DNA of 64,000 nt from Rhodococcus sp. 14-2483-1-2 (GCF_002259405.1 NZ_NPFW01000023.1:248001-312000), one strand, 5' to 3'. Numbered from the stretch's first letter, positions 36,003 to 44,701 are shown. Notes: generated by a model not told the origin, from the letters alone. A program made the numbers and translations.

Positions 36003-36944
36003 CTAGGACCGTAGACCGGTGCCGGTCAGGTGGAAGTAGGCGTCGTGGAGTGTCGGTTCGCGGTGCTCCAGAATCGTCGCGTCCCCCACCAACTCCTGAA
36101 CCTGTTGAACGCTGTTCGCGTAGACAATTGTCCGACCGATATCGTCGGACACTGTGATGTCCGGCCCGGCCCAGTGCGGCTCAGGGGCGGCGTCGACGAC
36201 TACGCGAACACTGCGGCAGTGCGCCTGCACGATGTCCCGCGGTGAACCGGCTGCCACTACCCGACCGCGATCGACGACGATCACTGCCTCGGCGAGCCGA
36301 GCGGCGTCGTCGACGTCGTGAGTGCTGAGCAACACCGTCCGTCCTTCTTGCCGCAAGCGGCGGGTCTCTCGCCGTAGGAATTCCTGTCCTTGCGGGTCGA
36401 GTCCCGAAGTAGGTTCATCGAGCACGACGAGTTCAGGGCGTCCAACAAGCGCCTTTGCAATGGCCAAACGCCGCTTCTGACCTCCGGACAGGGTCGGGAA
36501 TCGCGCAGTCGCCTTTTCCACCAGACCGAAGCGTTCGAGAAGCTCGTCGACGTCCTCGGGCTCTGCGTGCAACGTGGCGAAAAAGGCCAGGGCTTCGCGT
36601 ACCTGGACAGTGGACTGCAAGTTGAACTCTTGTACTTGGACGCCGATCCGAGCTGCGAGCCCGATCCGGTCACGGCCCGGGTCGGCACCGAGTACATCAA
36701 CTGAACCACTGTCGGGAAGTCGAATACCTGTGATGATCTCCATCAGCGTGGTCTTACCGGCCCCGTTGGGCCCCAGCAGCGCAGTGACATCACCGCGTTG
36801 GATTGTCAGTGACATCCCGTCCAGCGCCCGAACGGAACCGTACTTCTTGTGGACATCGCTCAATATCACCGCCGGCACTGCCGACCGGGGGTCACCGCCG
36901 GTCGTGAAGGACATGCCGCGCTCGTACTGGTCCATCTCAGCCAC
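36003..36944 (-). CDS. ABC exporter ATPase, TOMM cluster
   Basis: This 313-residue ATPase has Walker A GPNGAGKTT, signature LSGGQKRR, Walker B LVVLDEPTSGLDPQG and the switch His in LLSTHDVDD, the pattern of drug/bacteriocin exporter ATPases (SagG-like). Its start overlaps the end of the SagB-like gene by 8 bp. With the downstream permease it should export the TOMM product and may also confer self-resistance. Confidence 0.9.
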   Translation of the reverse strand: MAEMDQYERGMSFTTGGDPRSAVPAVILSDVHKKYGSVRALDGMSLTIQRGDVTALLGPNGAGKTTLMEIITGIRLPDSGSVDVLGADPGRDRIGLAARIGVQVQEFNLQSTVQVREALAFFATLHAEPEDVDELLERFGLVEKATARFPTLSGGQKRRLAIAKALVGRPELVVLDEPTSGLDPQGQEFLRRETRRLRQEGRTVLLSTHDVDDAARLAEAVIVVDRGRVVAAGSPRDIVQAHCRSVRVVVDAAPEPHWAGPDITVSDDIGRTIVYANSVQQVQELVGDATILEHREPTLHDAYFHLTGTGLRS

Positions 36945-37761
36945 CCTGCCCAGGCTGACCGCTGACCACCATGTAAAGCGGGACGTCGTGCACGCCGTCC
37001 ATCGCCATAAGGTCGGCGAGCTCGTCGTCGAAGAACCCGCCGATGGCGCGGGCGGCGTGATCGTCCGCCATTACTGCCAGCACGATGTTCTGCGCGATGT
37101 GTCCGGCTTCGAGAAGAGTGAAGCGCAGTGCGCGTTGTCCGTATTTGAACCGGTTTCGCCATAGTGCCCCTGCGAGGATCCACACGGCAGAGGCATTGTC
37201 GAAAGTCTCCGGTTGTGGTGTCGTCGCTGCGAAGTCGGCGGGCATGGCCGAGCCGACGTGAAACAGACAGTGACCGCCCGGGTCGTAGTAGTAGGTGCCG
37301 CCTTCCACAGCTTCTCCGGGTTCGAGGGAGATGAACACATCGCACGGGAACATAGCTCCCCCGCTCGGGTAGGTCCGCCCGTGATGGACCGTGCTGATCG
37401 CTGCGGTCCGACCGGCGGCCGACCAGCACCACGCCGAGAGCTGATCGAGCGTAGGAGATGCCCCGGCGGTGAACGATTCCGGGCTCCGGCGTCCTCCCAA
37501 TGACACACGAAGCCTGATGTCCGGGGCTTCGTCGGCAACGGGTGGCAGATGCACAACCGGGCGGTGGTCGTACGTCCGCCCCGAGCGCGCCGTTGCCTCG
37601 ACCATCCATGGGTTCGTTTCGAGCATGTACACCCCGGGGACCTCCACGGTGCTCATTCGACGGTGCAGCTTGCTGACTTCGACGTAGTCCTCGGACGGAT
37701 CGCCCACACCCGGCGGATCGCCGGAAAAGATGAGGTCGGTGACATTCGGGGTCGCCTCCAC
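36937..37761 (-). CDS. SagB/McbC-type FMN thiazoline/oxazoline dehydrogenase
   Basis: This 274-residue nitroreductase-fold protein is of the SagB type. It has SLGGRRSPESF near residue 87, RTYPSGGAMFPCDVFI near 127 (the family FMN segment) and FTLLEAGHIAQNIVLAV near 215. It would oxidise azolines made by the YcaO enzyme to aromatic thiazoles and oxazoles on the precursor core. It starts at GTG 37761 with AAGGAG upstream, 12 bp after the YcaO stop. Its presence implies a product with aromatic azoles. Confidence 0.9.
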   Translation of the reverse strand: MEATPNVTDLIFSGDPPGVGDPSEDYVEVSKLHRRMSTVEVPGVYMLETNPWMVEATARSGRTYDHRPVVHLPPVADEAPDIRLRVSLGGRRSPESFTAGASPTLDQLSAWCWSAAGRTAAISTVHHGRTYPSGGAMFPCDVFISLEPGEAVEGGTYYYDPGGHCLFHVGSAMPADFAATTPQPETFDNASAVWILAGALWRNRFKYGQRALRFTLLEAGHIAQNIVLAVMADDHAARAIGGFFDDELADLMAMDGVHDVPLYMVVSGQPGQGG

Positions 37762-37773
37762 GGTGTTGGCTCC

Positions 37774-39156
37774 TTAGGGAAACGGATGCGGATGGGGTGT
37801 CAGATCGGCCTCGTCGAGCTGGGTCTTTCGTAGTCCGAGCTCTACTGGGACAGTGCGGGGCCGCCGACCTCCGAGCAGCCTGGTCCGCCAGCCCACATCG
37901 AGCGGCTGCAGCTGAGGGGAGTAGACCTTGACCACGCTCAGTCCCGCTTCGGCTACGTCTGGCGAGGTGAGGTCCACTGCATAGACATCGATGGTCGGCG
38001 GAAGGCGGTCGAGCACGTCTTCCACCAGTGCGGCGGGGCTGGCAGTGGCCAGGGGCGCAGTGGAGTCGAGGTCACGCTTTTCGGCGGAAGCGACAAGGAA
38101 TGCTGCGAACTCGGCGCGGTCACGCTCTCCGTAGTAACGGACGTGGTCGTCGAAGGTGACTATGCTGGTCGCGAGCTCGGCGTCGTCGGGCAGACGTGGT
38201 GTGCTGAGCTGTTGGGATTTGCACCATGTCCGCGTCTGGAACGCCTCGAGGAGTGCTTCGACGACTGCTTCGCGCAGCGTCGGACGTGCTGCAGCGCCCA
38301 GGGCCAGTGCGCCGATGTCGGAATGGTGGTTCCGTACGACGCCCAACACGGTCGGTATGCCCAATATGCTGGAGAGGTCGACAGCCGAGTATTCGAGCCC
38401 GGTCGGGTCGAAGTGTCGACGAAGAACGGGCGTCAAGTCGGCGTCGTCGTGTATCGACAGCAGCGGCAGTGAGAGGCCGGCGTGCCAAGCGATCATCAGG
38501 GGGTCGCGTTCGACGAGCTCGAGCAGCCCAGAAACGGTCGCCTCACGACGCGTGGGTCCAGCCGCCAGGCCATTACTGGTCGAATAGGCGATGCGCTCCT
38601 CGCCGAAGGCGAGCCTGCTGCTCAAAAACGACAGTTGCGTAGGGACCCATGCAGCCCGCTCGCGGCGCAGATCGAATCCTTCCACCCATCGGACGGGGGT
38701 GTCGCGGGTGAACGGGACGAATCCGAAGTTCTCCTGCGTGTACTGGGCAGAAGAGAAGAGCGTTACTTCCTGCGGATCCACCGCAGGGTCCTGCAACTCG
38801 TTCCAGGTCGACAAGTGGACCCTCGATGGTGGCAGGTACGCCGCGGAGTAGCGCTCGATGGTCTCGCCGATCGCGGCACTGCGTGCACTTGCCCGCCGAA
38901 ACGAGCCTCCGCCGTTTGCACTGTTCGACGGATGACCGAGTACCTCGTCCGATCGAGACGTAGAGGCACCGGCGTAGTGACTGCGCACGTCGTCCTCACT
39001 GTGAGTCAGCTCGACGAGCTCACGACAGATCCCGATGAGCGAGGAGTCCATCGACTGCAGCAAAGGTTCGGTGGCGCGCATGTCCGACCACGGGCCTGCA
39101 AGAGCCGCAACTGATTTCGTCGTCTGCTCCACTGAGGATCCAGCCGAGGTACTCAT
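37774..39156 (-). CDS. YcaO cyclodehydratase (SagD-like)
   Basis: This 460-residue ATP-dependent YcaO protein activates amide bonds so that Cys/Ser/Thr side chains cyclise to azolines. Visible features are SARSAAIGETIERYSAAY (ATP-binding helix, near residue 95), SNGLAAGPTRREATVSGLLELVERD (near 195) and a C-terminus ending PHPHPFP, the PxPxP tail typical of azoline-forming YcaO enzymes. The ATG at 39156 overlaps the stop of the E1-like gene (ATGA). An open upstream extension is antisense of that neighbour. C and D subunits are separate here, as in streptolysin S clusters. Confidence 0.93.
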   Translation of the reverse strand: MSTSAGSSVEQTTKSVAALAGPWSDMRATEPLLQSMDSSLIGICRELVELTHSEDDVRSHYAGASTSRSDEVLGHPSNSANGGGSFRRASARSAAIGETIERYSAAYLPPSRVHLSTWNELQDPAVDPQEVTLFSSAQYTQENFGFVPFTRDTPVRWVEGFDLRRERAAWVPTQLSFLSSRLAFGEERIAYSTSNGLAAGPTRREATVSGLLELVERDPLMIAWHAGLSLPLLSIHDDADLTPVLRRHFDPTGLEYSAVDLSSILGIPTVLGVVRNHHSDIGALALGAAARPTLREAVVEALLEAFQTRTWCKSQQLSTPRLPDDAELATSIVTFDDHVRYYGERDRAEFAAFLVASAEKRDLDSTAPLATASPAALVEDVLDRLPPTIDVYAVDLTSPDVAEAGLSVVKVYSPQLQPLDVGWRTRLLGGRRPRTVPVELGLRKTQLDEADLTPHPHPFP

Positions 39157-40313
39157 CGACTCATCGCCGACGTGTCGGCTTCCACTCCTGGAGCCGCCGG
39201 CCCAGGCAGGAACACCTCCGCGTCGTGCGGCCCCATCTGAGCTGAGGTCCCAGCGTGGGTGGGGGCTGACAGCGTGGCCGCTGTCCACGGCTGAGGCACC
39301 CCCGTATCGCGGGCGCGGCCACACTCACGGCATCGGGGCACCCGGTAGAGCACATGGTCCTCGATAGTTGGCCCCACCATGGTCCACCCCATCGCGATTG
39401 CACGGCCGAGCAGCGGCAGAGGAGTGCTGTCCTGCGGGAGGACGTGCCACAGAGCAAAAAAGACGGCTTGCCCGGCAACTGCCAGATCCTGGCTGGGCGC
39501 GCGCCATTCTCCCGAGCGCCTGACCGAGCCCGAGTCTGCGGCGGCATCGATTTCGATTGCTTCTTGATGAAAATCGATCGCGGCACGCCGCCGAAGACGG
39601 AAGCAGTGGTAGCAACCAGTCTGGCCGGGGGCGAAGACCGGTCCGATGACGCTGCGGTGCCCGTCGTAGGGCAACACTTGCATCCAATCCACACCTGTGG
39701 ACAGCGCCCAGCGATTGACATCACTCAGTGCGCGGGCGTACGGCGAACCGGGGGCCACGAGCACGTGCGCTCCAACCCACCGCTCCTTGCCTTCGGCGAG
39801 GGCCGCAGGACCCTCCCTCTCCGAGAGCCGATCGACCGAGCCGACACCACTCGTGACGAGCAGCGAGGCAATGGCCTCGGCCAGCGGTCCGTCACCGATA
39901 ACGACAAAGTTTGCTGAGGCAAGGCGATCGTCGATTTCGTCCAGTGTGAGGGCGGGTCCGGCTGCGACCTCGGCGAGAGCCCGGGCGCTGCGCCGACGCT
40001 CGGTACCGTCGACGGCCGTCGAGTCCGATTCGTGCAGTAGGCCGTGCCCCGCAAGCTGGTGCAACGCCTGCAGTACAGCAGCTTCGGCCGGCTCGCCGAG
40101 CTCTGACACCAGCTCTGGGACAGTACGTGATCCGTCGAGACGACTGAGCAACTCCGGCAGCAACGTGATGCTCGCCCGACCTTCGAAGACAATCGCGCCC
40201 TCGGCGTGTCTCAAAATTACGCGGTCGGAAGTGACTGCGTAGTCCCTCCACGGCTGCAACAGTGGCCGTGTCGGTAGCACAGACTCATTCATTGACGTGG
40301 CGCTCTCAGACAA
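39153..40313 (-). CDS. E1-like TOMM precursor leader-binding protein (SagC-like)
   Basis: This protein of about 386 residues combines an N-terminal winged-helix-like leader-recognition region (ILRHAEGAIVFEGRASITLLPELLSRL), a degenerate ThiF/E1 Rossmann part (NFVVIGDGPLAEAIASLL) and a zinc tetrad made of CYHC and CREC. It would bind the precursor leader and present the core to YcaO. I prefer TTG 40313 because AGGAG lies 5 bp before it; ATG 40355 and ATG 40292 are alternatives. It is separated from the precursor gene by about 270 bp, the only long gap in the operon. Confidence 0.88.
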   Translation of the reverse strand: MSESATSMNESVLPTRPLLQPWRDYAVTSDRVILRHAEGAIVFEGRASITLLPELLSRLDGSRTVPELVSELGEPAEAAVLQALHQLAGHGLLHESDSTAVDGTERRRSARALAEVAAGPALTLDEIDDRLASANFVVIGDGPLAEAIASLLVTSGVGSVDRLSEREGPAALAEGKERWVGAHVLVAPGSPYARALSDVNRWALSTGVDWMQVLPYDGHRSVIGPVFAPGQTGCYHCFRLRRRAAIDFHQEAIEIDAAADSGSVRRSGEWRAPSQDLAVAGQAVFFALWHVLPQDSTPLPLLGRAIAMGWTMVGPTIEDHVLYRVPRCRECGRARDTGVPQPWTAATLSAPTHAGTSAQMGPHDAEVFLPGPAAPGVEADTSAMSR

Positions 40314-40582
40314 AGACGCTCCTACGGTTGCGGCGTGTGTTCGCGCATGCGGCACCGCCCAATTGACGGGCGACGCAAAGAGATTGTTTGTGCAGAGAAT
40401 CTTTTAGCGCACACTAGACCCGCGCTGAAATCCCAGAACTCCCGTACGGCAGGCCTTTCCACGCCGATAACGAACGTGGAGCGAATGGTGTAACTACGAC
40501 TCCGGCCATGAGCAACTGAACTAGATCGCGCCATCCAGGACCGACTGCTGGACATCCCGCTGATGAATCGCGAAACATCCGG
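40314..40582 (-). promoter_or_regulatory. Leader gap between precursor and modifying enzymes
   Basis: About 270 bp without a supported gene separate the precursor stop from the E1-like gene. A 6-bp inverted repeat (tccacg/cgtgga) with an 11-nt loop occurs near 40460-40485. Streptolysin S operons have an attenuating terminator after sagA that makes the precursor more abundant than the enzymes; this gap could do the same. No strong T-tailed terminator was seen. Confidence 0.35.
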
Positions 40583-40750
40583 TCAGTTGAAGGGATTGCC
40601 GCAGCAGGAGCAGCAGCAGACCTTGCTCGATGAACAGCAGAATTTGCAGCTGCAGCAGCACTTGGCTGCGGCTGTGGCAGCTAACGTCTTGGCGCTACCG
40701 GTTTCGTATGAACGTAGATCCATCAGGTCCTTGGTTAGAGTGTCGAACAT
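40583..40750 (-). CDS. TOMM precursor peptide, Cys/Ser-rich core (55 aa)
   Basis: ATG at 40750 with GGGG 6-7 bp upstream; TGA at 40583-40585. Residues 1-29 form a leader (MFDTLTKDLMDLRSYETG, then an Ala-rich run ending TAAA). Residues 30-55 form the core: Cys at 31-33, 35, 38, 39, 45-47, 49 and 50, Ser at 34, 40-42 and 48, Lys at 30, 36 and 43, ending GNPFN. Sixteen of 26 core residues can be cyclised to azoles, comparable in style to SagA. It is the first gene of a unit followed by E1-like, YcaO and SagB-like genes on the same strand. The Ala-rich stretch before Lys30 is a plausible leader-cleavage region. A strict FxxxB recognition motif is not evident. One codon is TTA (Leu23), rare in actinobacteria. 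Confidence 0.93.
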   Translation of the reverse strand: MFDTLTKDLMDLRSYETGSAKTLAATAAAKCCCSCKFCCSSSKVCCCSCCGNPFN

Positions 40751-40780
40751 TTCATCCCCACATCAGACGTAGTTGGTGCG

Positions 40781-40846
40781 GGTTAGACGGCGACCTAACC
40801 CATCGCTTCTTAAAGAGAAAGTAATGGTGTGGCCTGTTGCTGTCAA
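40781..40846 (-). promoter_or_regulatory. Promoter and inverted repeat of the TOMM precursor gene
   Basis: On the minus strand a perfect -35 TTGACA (40841-40846) is spaced 17 nt from a -10-like TACTTT (40818-40823). Between this and the start codon lies ggttag/ctaacc, an inverted repeat spanning 40781-40800 in the predicted 5' UTR. It could be an operator or an mRNA stem. Transcription would begin near 40810. Confidence 0.6.
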
Positions 40847-41064
40847 GGGCTTGTGCCGACTTGTTCAGAGTTGTCTTCGCGGCCCCATCTTCACCGACTT
40901 CCGTTCTTGTGCAAATCGTTTCGACACCGACAGCCCCGACCCAGGGCTAGCGCGCCCGACAACGCCCTTCCCGCATGCCGGACGGGAAATCCCGCTTTCC
41001 GGCGCGGTTGCTATCAATGCCACCGCCTCTACCCTGCCACGGTATAAAGGCCCGGTGATCGACG

Positions 41065-41304
41065 GTGCAGTTCGAGTACCCCGACGACTACTCCGTATGC
41101 GGCGGGTTAGGCAGGCCAACAATGCGGCCGAAGCATTGACCCGCCTTCGCCGATCGCAAATTGCAGCTCGTCGATGCTTACGGCGTCGGAGTCGTCGGCG
41201 TGCAGGAGATCCCGCACGGCTACGCCGTCGACGGCGGCGAGACAGCAGTCACGCTGTCGGGACAAGGCGCTACCCCGCAACAGCAGCCACTCGCCCCGGC
41301 CTGA
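41065..41304 (+). pseudogene. Remnant of an unidentified gene with in-frame stop
   Basis: From GTG 41065 the frame reads VQFEYPDDYSVCGG, meets TGA at 41137, then continues in the same frame as FADRKLQLVDAYGVGVVGVQEIPHG to a TGA at 41302. Codon bias is good on both sides of the stop, suggesting a decayed coding sequence of about 80 residues. The family is unknown. It lies between the TOMM promoter and an IS110-family remnant. Confidence 0.35.
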
Positions 41305-41925
41305 CTTCCCGGGGTTCGTACGTAGATCCCGTCTTCAACATCGTGTAGAGCACATTTGTTCGACGCCTGGCCAGACGGACCAGCGCCGATCGGTGGTCTT
41401 TGCCTTCTGCTCGTTTGCGGTCGTAGTACTCACGCGAAGCTGGTTCACGGAGCGAGGCGAACGACGAAAGGTACAGTGCACGTTTGAGTCTGGTGTTGCC
41501 GCCGCGTTGTCGATCCTCACCGCGAATCAAGGTTCCCGAGCGGTGGGTGCGGGGTGCGACGCCCGCGTAAGCGGCGAGGTTTCCGGCACTGTCGAACCGA
41601 TCGACGTCAACGATCTCCACCAGGATCGTCGCGGCGATCCGAACGCCGACGCCCGGCATCGAGGGCCAGGATCAACCCAGCTGGGTGTTTGTTCAGTTCG
41701 GACTCGAACTGCTCCTCGAGTTCGGCGCGGGCACGACGTACCTCGCTCAGCTGCCGCGCAAGGGTTTTCAGTACGAAGTTCGATTTCTCCGCACCCGGCA
41801 CGATCACGGTCTGCTCGGCCAGTGCGGCGGTGATCGATTCCGCGATCTTGTCCCCGATACGCGGTGCCGACCGCTTCGCGACCCTCCGCAGCTGCGGCGG
41901 AATCACCGGCCCGCGCAACGGTCTG
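41270..41925 (-). mobile_element. IS110-family transposase remnant
   Basis: Two minus-strand frames carry the C-terminal half of an IS110-type transposase. The upstream part holds RIGDKIAESITAALAEQTVIVPGAEK and the helix ELEEQFESELNKHP. After a frameshift near 41650 comes MPGVGVRIAATILVEI, then FDSAGNLAAYAGVAPRTHRSG and LYLSSFASLREPASREYYDR, the transposase_20 signature. The N-terminal DEDD catalytic half is missing, so it is inactive. Its left edge abuts a NucA/NucB-like nuclease fragment on the other strand. Confidence 0.8.
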
Positions 41926-42189
41926 AGCTGCGATGAATACCCATTCGCATCGACAGACCAGGGACCACGCTCGTCAGGCCCGAACGCAGGAGGTCCGGGC
42001 CGCACCTTCGCCGGGTGTGGCGACATCAAGGATGACAAGGCCAAACCCGGCATCAACAACTCGAGCGGATTCAGCGTGTGCCTGATCACCCAGAGCGAGA
42101 ACAGCCGCGCAGGTTCTTACCTATCCTGGTTCTTCACCAAGAATAGAGTTATCGAAGGCGACGGTTTCTACATCGAGGCTGGGGCGTAA
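41911..42189 (+). pseudogene. NucA/NucB-type deoxyribonuclease domain, C-terminal fragment
   Basis: About 90 residues open with SCDEYPFASTDQG, the conserved CDEYPFAS motif of NucA/NucB secreted DNases. They continue through FSVCLITQSENSRAGSYLSWFF to NRVIEGDGFYIEAGA and a stop. Such domains occur as the toxic C-terminus of secreted or polymorphic toxins. The N-terminal part is missing, because the frame runs into the IS110 remnant. It may be followed by a related gene at 42277, in the place where an immunity protein would be expected. Confidence 0.6.
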
Positions 42190-42276
42190 CACCCCGCAAC
42201 AGCACAACAAGCGGTGTCGGCTGGTCGTCGGATTCTCGGCGACCAGCCGGCGCACTGTCGAGAGGAATAAGCCCTG

Positions 42277-42665
42277 ATGGACACAGCAACTATCTCGGTG
42301 TCACACCAGCAGTACGCGATCGTCTCCGATGGCGTGGTGAGCTTGTACGAGGGCGATGGGTCCGCGATGACGACGCCGTCGCGGGGTTATCTGACTGTGA
42401 CGCCCAGTACCGAGTACGGGTGGAAACGACGGACGGTCAGGTTTGGACGCAGTTCCCGAGTCTGAAAGGCATCCAGTTTCCGTCCAATGTTCTGTACAGG
42501 GCGTATCGGCAGTATTCGTCCGGCGGATCGATCGAGCGGCATCGTCTGGAGTTGACACCTCGGTTCATCGTTTCGACGCACGAGGTCGACGAGGGTGACC
42601 TTGCCAACGAGATCGGAGATGATGCGCCTTCGGTGTTGGGTCTGCACGTCTTCAGGGAAAACTGA
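42277..42665 (+). pseudogene. Hypothetical protein, frameshifted, downstream of DNase fragment
   Basis: From ATG 42277 the frame reads MDTATISVSHQQYAIVSDGVVSLYEGDGS and then loses bias near 42360. The next frame continues DDDAVAGLSDCDAQYRVRVETTDGQVW to FREN at 42665. A 1-nt indel near 42360 would give one protein of about 129 residues. I do not recognise the family. Its position directly after a NucA/NucB toxin-like fragment makes an immunity-protein role possible but unproven. Confidence 0.45.
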
Positions 42666-43386
42666 CTTCGTCGATGTCCGCCAATGGCACGGGCTCACAC
42701 TCCTGAGTTTGAGCCCGCATCTTCTGTGAGGGCGCAGCAGACACGTCGCTGCAACCTTGGCTGGGCAGCGGTGGGCCGGTGAGTGTTCTGATCCGCATGA
42801 CGTCGAGCATGACAGTGGGTGCCGACGGAAACTATTCTCCTGCAACGGCTTTAGGGGAGTCCGGGGCTGCACGGTTCTAGATGTAGAGCAGGTGGGTAGC
42901 GGTGCCGTCGAAGCGTTCGAGGTTATCGAGGACACCGGTGTAGTTCCCGGGGCGGCACGCTCCAAGGCTGACGATGAGGGCGCAGGCGCCCGCAGGGCCG
43001 GAGCATCGCGGAGTCAGGGGTGGGTAAGGCGGGCACGGGTGACGCAGACTCGATGGCAGCCAGATGCCCGAAAGAACGATGCTCTTCTACGGTGCGGAGC
43101 GCAGCGGAGCTCCACTCAGGGGACACCGCAGGTGGCCGGCACCGCCGGCAGGCGGAATGCGCGACCGCTCGTCGATGTCGCCAGATGGCAACCTTCCACC
43201 TGTGGAGCACTTCGGGTAACTGTGCGGGAGCGACGGGGACCGACCACGCTCGGTGTCGCGGTAGCGCCGCGAGGCTCGCTGGTGAGGCATACTTCTGCGT
43301 GCTCCAACAGGCATGATGCTTCAGACTATTAATAAAACTAGCTATAGTTCGTGCCACGAAGCTGGATAGTTTGCTACGTTCTCGGC
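42666..43386. other. No supported gene
   Basis: About 720 bp with only overlapping frames of poor composition on both strands. The stretch probably marks old recombination between the TOMM/IS region and the restriction-modification island. No promoter or repeat was confidently recognised. Confidence 0.4.
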
Positions 43387-43896
43387 ATGACAACCAACGA
43401 AGACACAGTGGCAGTGTTCACCGGCAAGAGCCTCGACTCGATTCTGGGTGAGGGTGGGTCGCAGTCGTGGAAACTGGATGCAGCGCGAGCCAGGAAGTGC
43501 CAGTACGTGGTGTGCACGCAGAATGCACACAACGTCGAGGCGTATGCGGACGGCACCGAGGATCATGGGAGCGCTTTTTTGGTGGGGCGGATTTCTCGGC
43601 TGGTTCCCGCGACGGACGATAGGCCCGACCGGTGGAAGATTCAGTTCAGCGAGTACGCCCACATCAGCGTCCCTGATGTCTGGACGGGTGACCGAAATCC
43701 GGTGCGGTACACCACGTTGGACGATCTGGGAATCGACCTGGCGGATGCGAATTTCGAGAAATTCGACGATCAGTCCACGAGTACGCAAGCACCGACGACG
43801 GAGGTCGCCGCGTTGACGATCCGGCAGGCGAAGGCCGGTCTGGCGAAGACGTACGACGTCGATGTCGACGCCATCGAGATCGTCATCCGCGGATAG
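43387..43896 (+). CDS. Hypothetical protein at the start of the defence island
   Basis: This 169-residue soluble protein starts with ATG 43387 (MTTNEDTVAVFTG) and ends TYDVDVDAIEIVIRG. Codon bias is strong throughout. No motif known to me is present. A central segment rich in Trp and Asp (FLVGRISRLVPATDDRPDRW) suggests a small alpha/beta domain. It is co-oriented with the HhH, nuclease and restriction-modification genes that follow, so an accessory role there is possible. Confidence 0.6.
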   Translation: MTTNEDTVAVFTGKSLDSILGEGGSQSWKLDAARARKCQYVVCTQNAHNVEAYADGTEDHGSAFLVGRISRLVPATDDRPDRWKIQFSEYAHISVPDVWTGDRNPVRYTTLDDLGIDLADANFEKFDDQSTSTQAPTTEVAALTIRQAKAGLAKTYDVDVDAIEIVIRG

Positions 43897-44059
43897 CCGA
43901 ACGTCCGCCTGACTGTCGCAGGCGGCACCGGAACGTGTGTCGACTGCCTTACCCTCGCCCGTACGACGGACTGTGGGCGTCGATGACGAGATCTGTGTAA
44001 ATAGGTCGGCGCTGGCCGGTAACGTCCGCTCTCATCGACCCAGAAGGGATCCACCGTAA

Positions 44060-44701
44060 ATGGCGACGACGGACGCAGGCGATGTCGAGGTGCTCGTCGG
44101 TTACCTCACGGCTGAGATCACTGAGATGCACGCTGCCCCGGACGGATGGCCGGGGCATGTGGAATTGGCGTTGATCGATGCGGTCCTGTCGATCAGAGCG
44201 GTCTACGGAGTCTCTGCCGACACGGGCGTACGCGGCGCGATCAAGCGGTACAAGGCCGAGTCCGGCAGGCAAAGTTGGGACGACCTCGGTGTACTGGGCG
44301 AGGCCGACCCGCAGTGGCTTCAGACGGTGCTCGGCAATAAGCAGAAGACCGGGGGTGTGCCGAAGGCTGAGGCGATCGTCTCTGCTGCCGGCCGGCTCGC
44401 AGCGTCGGGCGCGCGCCACGCATCCGACATCGATCGGGACTCGGCAGCGCAGCGAGCCGCGTACTGCGGAACTCGCGGCTTGGGCCCGGTGACGTGGGAC
44501 TACTTCCTCATGCTGGTCGGCCACGACGGCGTCAAAGCCGACACTCTCGTCACTCGATTCGTGGTGGAGGCGTTGGGTCGCAGACTCGGGAGCGAAGAAG
44601 TCTCACGGCTGGTGACCGACGCTGCGAGGCGAATGGACATGCCGGTGTCGGCACTCGACCACTCGATCTGGCGGCACATGAGTAGACCTCGGAAGAGCTA
44701 G
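44060..44701 (+). CDS. HhH-GPD-like protein of unknown function
   Basis: This 213-residue protein has a C-terminal half resembling the helix-hairpin-helix DNA-glycosylase fold: TRGLGPVTWDYFLMLVGHDGVKADTLVTRFV follows the LPGVGxxTA...vDthxxR pattern, with an Asp at the position of the catalytic one. No iron-sulfur Cys cluster is seen. AGAAGGGA lies upstream of the ATG. Its place before a nuclease gene and a type ISP restriction enzyme suggests DNA surveillance, but no activity can be assigned. Confidence 0.65.
   Translation: MATTDAGDVEVLVGYLTAEITEMHAAPDGWPGHVELALIDAVLSIRAVYGVSADTGVRGAIKRYKAESGRQSWDDLGVLGEADPQWLQTVLGNKQKTGGVPKAEAIVSAAGRLAASGARHASDIDRDSAAQRAAYCGTRGLGPVTWDYFLMLVGHDGVKADTLVTRFVVEALGRRLGSEEVSRLVTDAARRMDMPVSALDHSIWRHMSRPRKS

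Noticed and set aside
39157..39324. Upstream extension of the YcaO frame
   Set aside because: It lies inside the E1-like gene in another frame and lacks YcaO similarity; ATG 39156 in an ATGA overlap is the natural start.
40563..40772. Gln-rich plus-strand frame of 69 residues
   Set aside because: It is the antisense shadow of the Cys-rich TOMM precursor: TGC/AGC codons read as GCA/GCT and CAG on the other strand. It has no ribosome site and no context.
40781..40800. ggttag/ctaacc repeat as an iron box
   Set aside because: Half sites resemble iron-box arms, but the centre and spacing do not match the 19-bp consensus. It is kept only as an unspecified inverted repeat.
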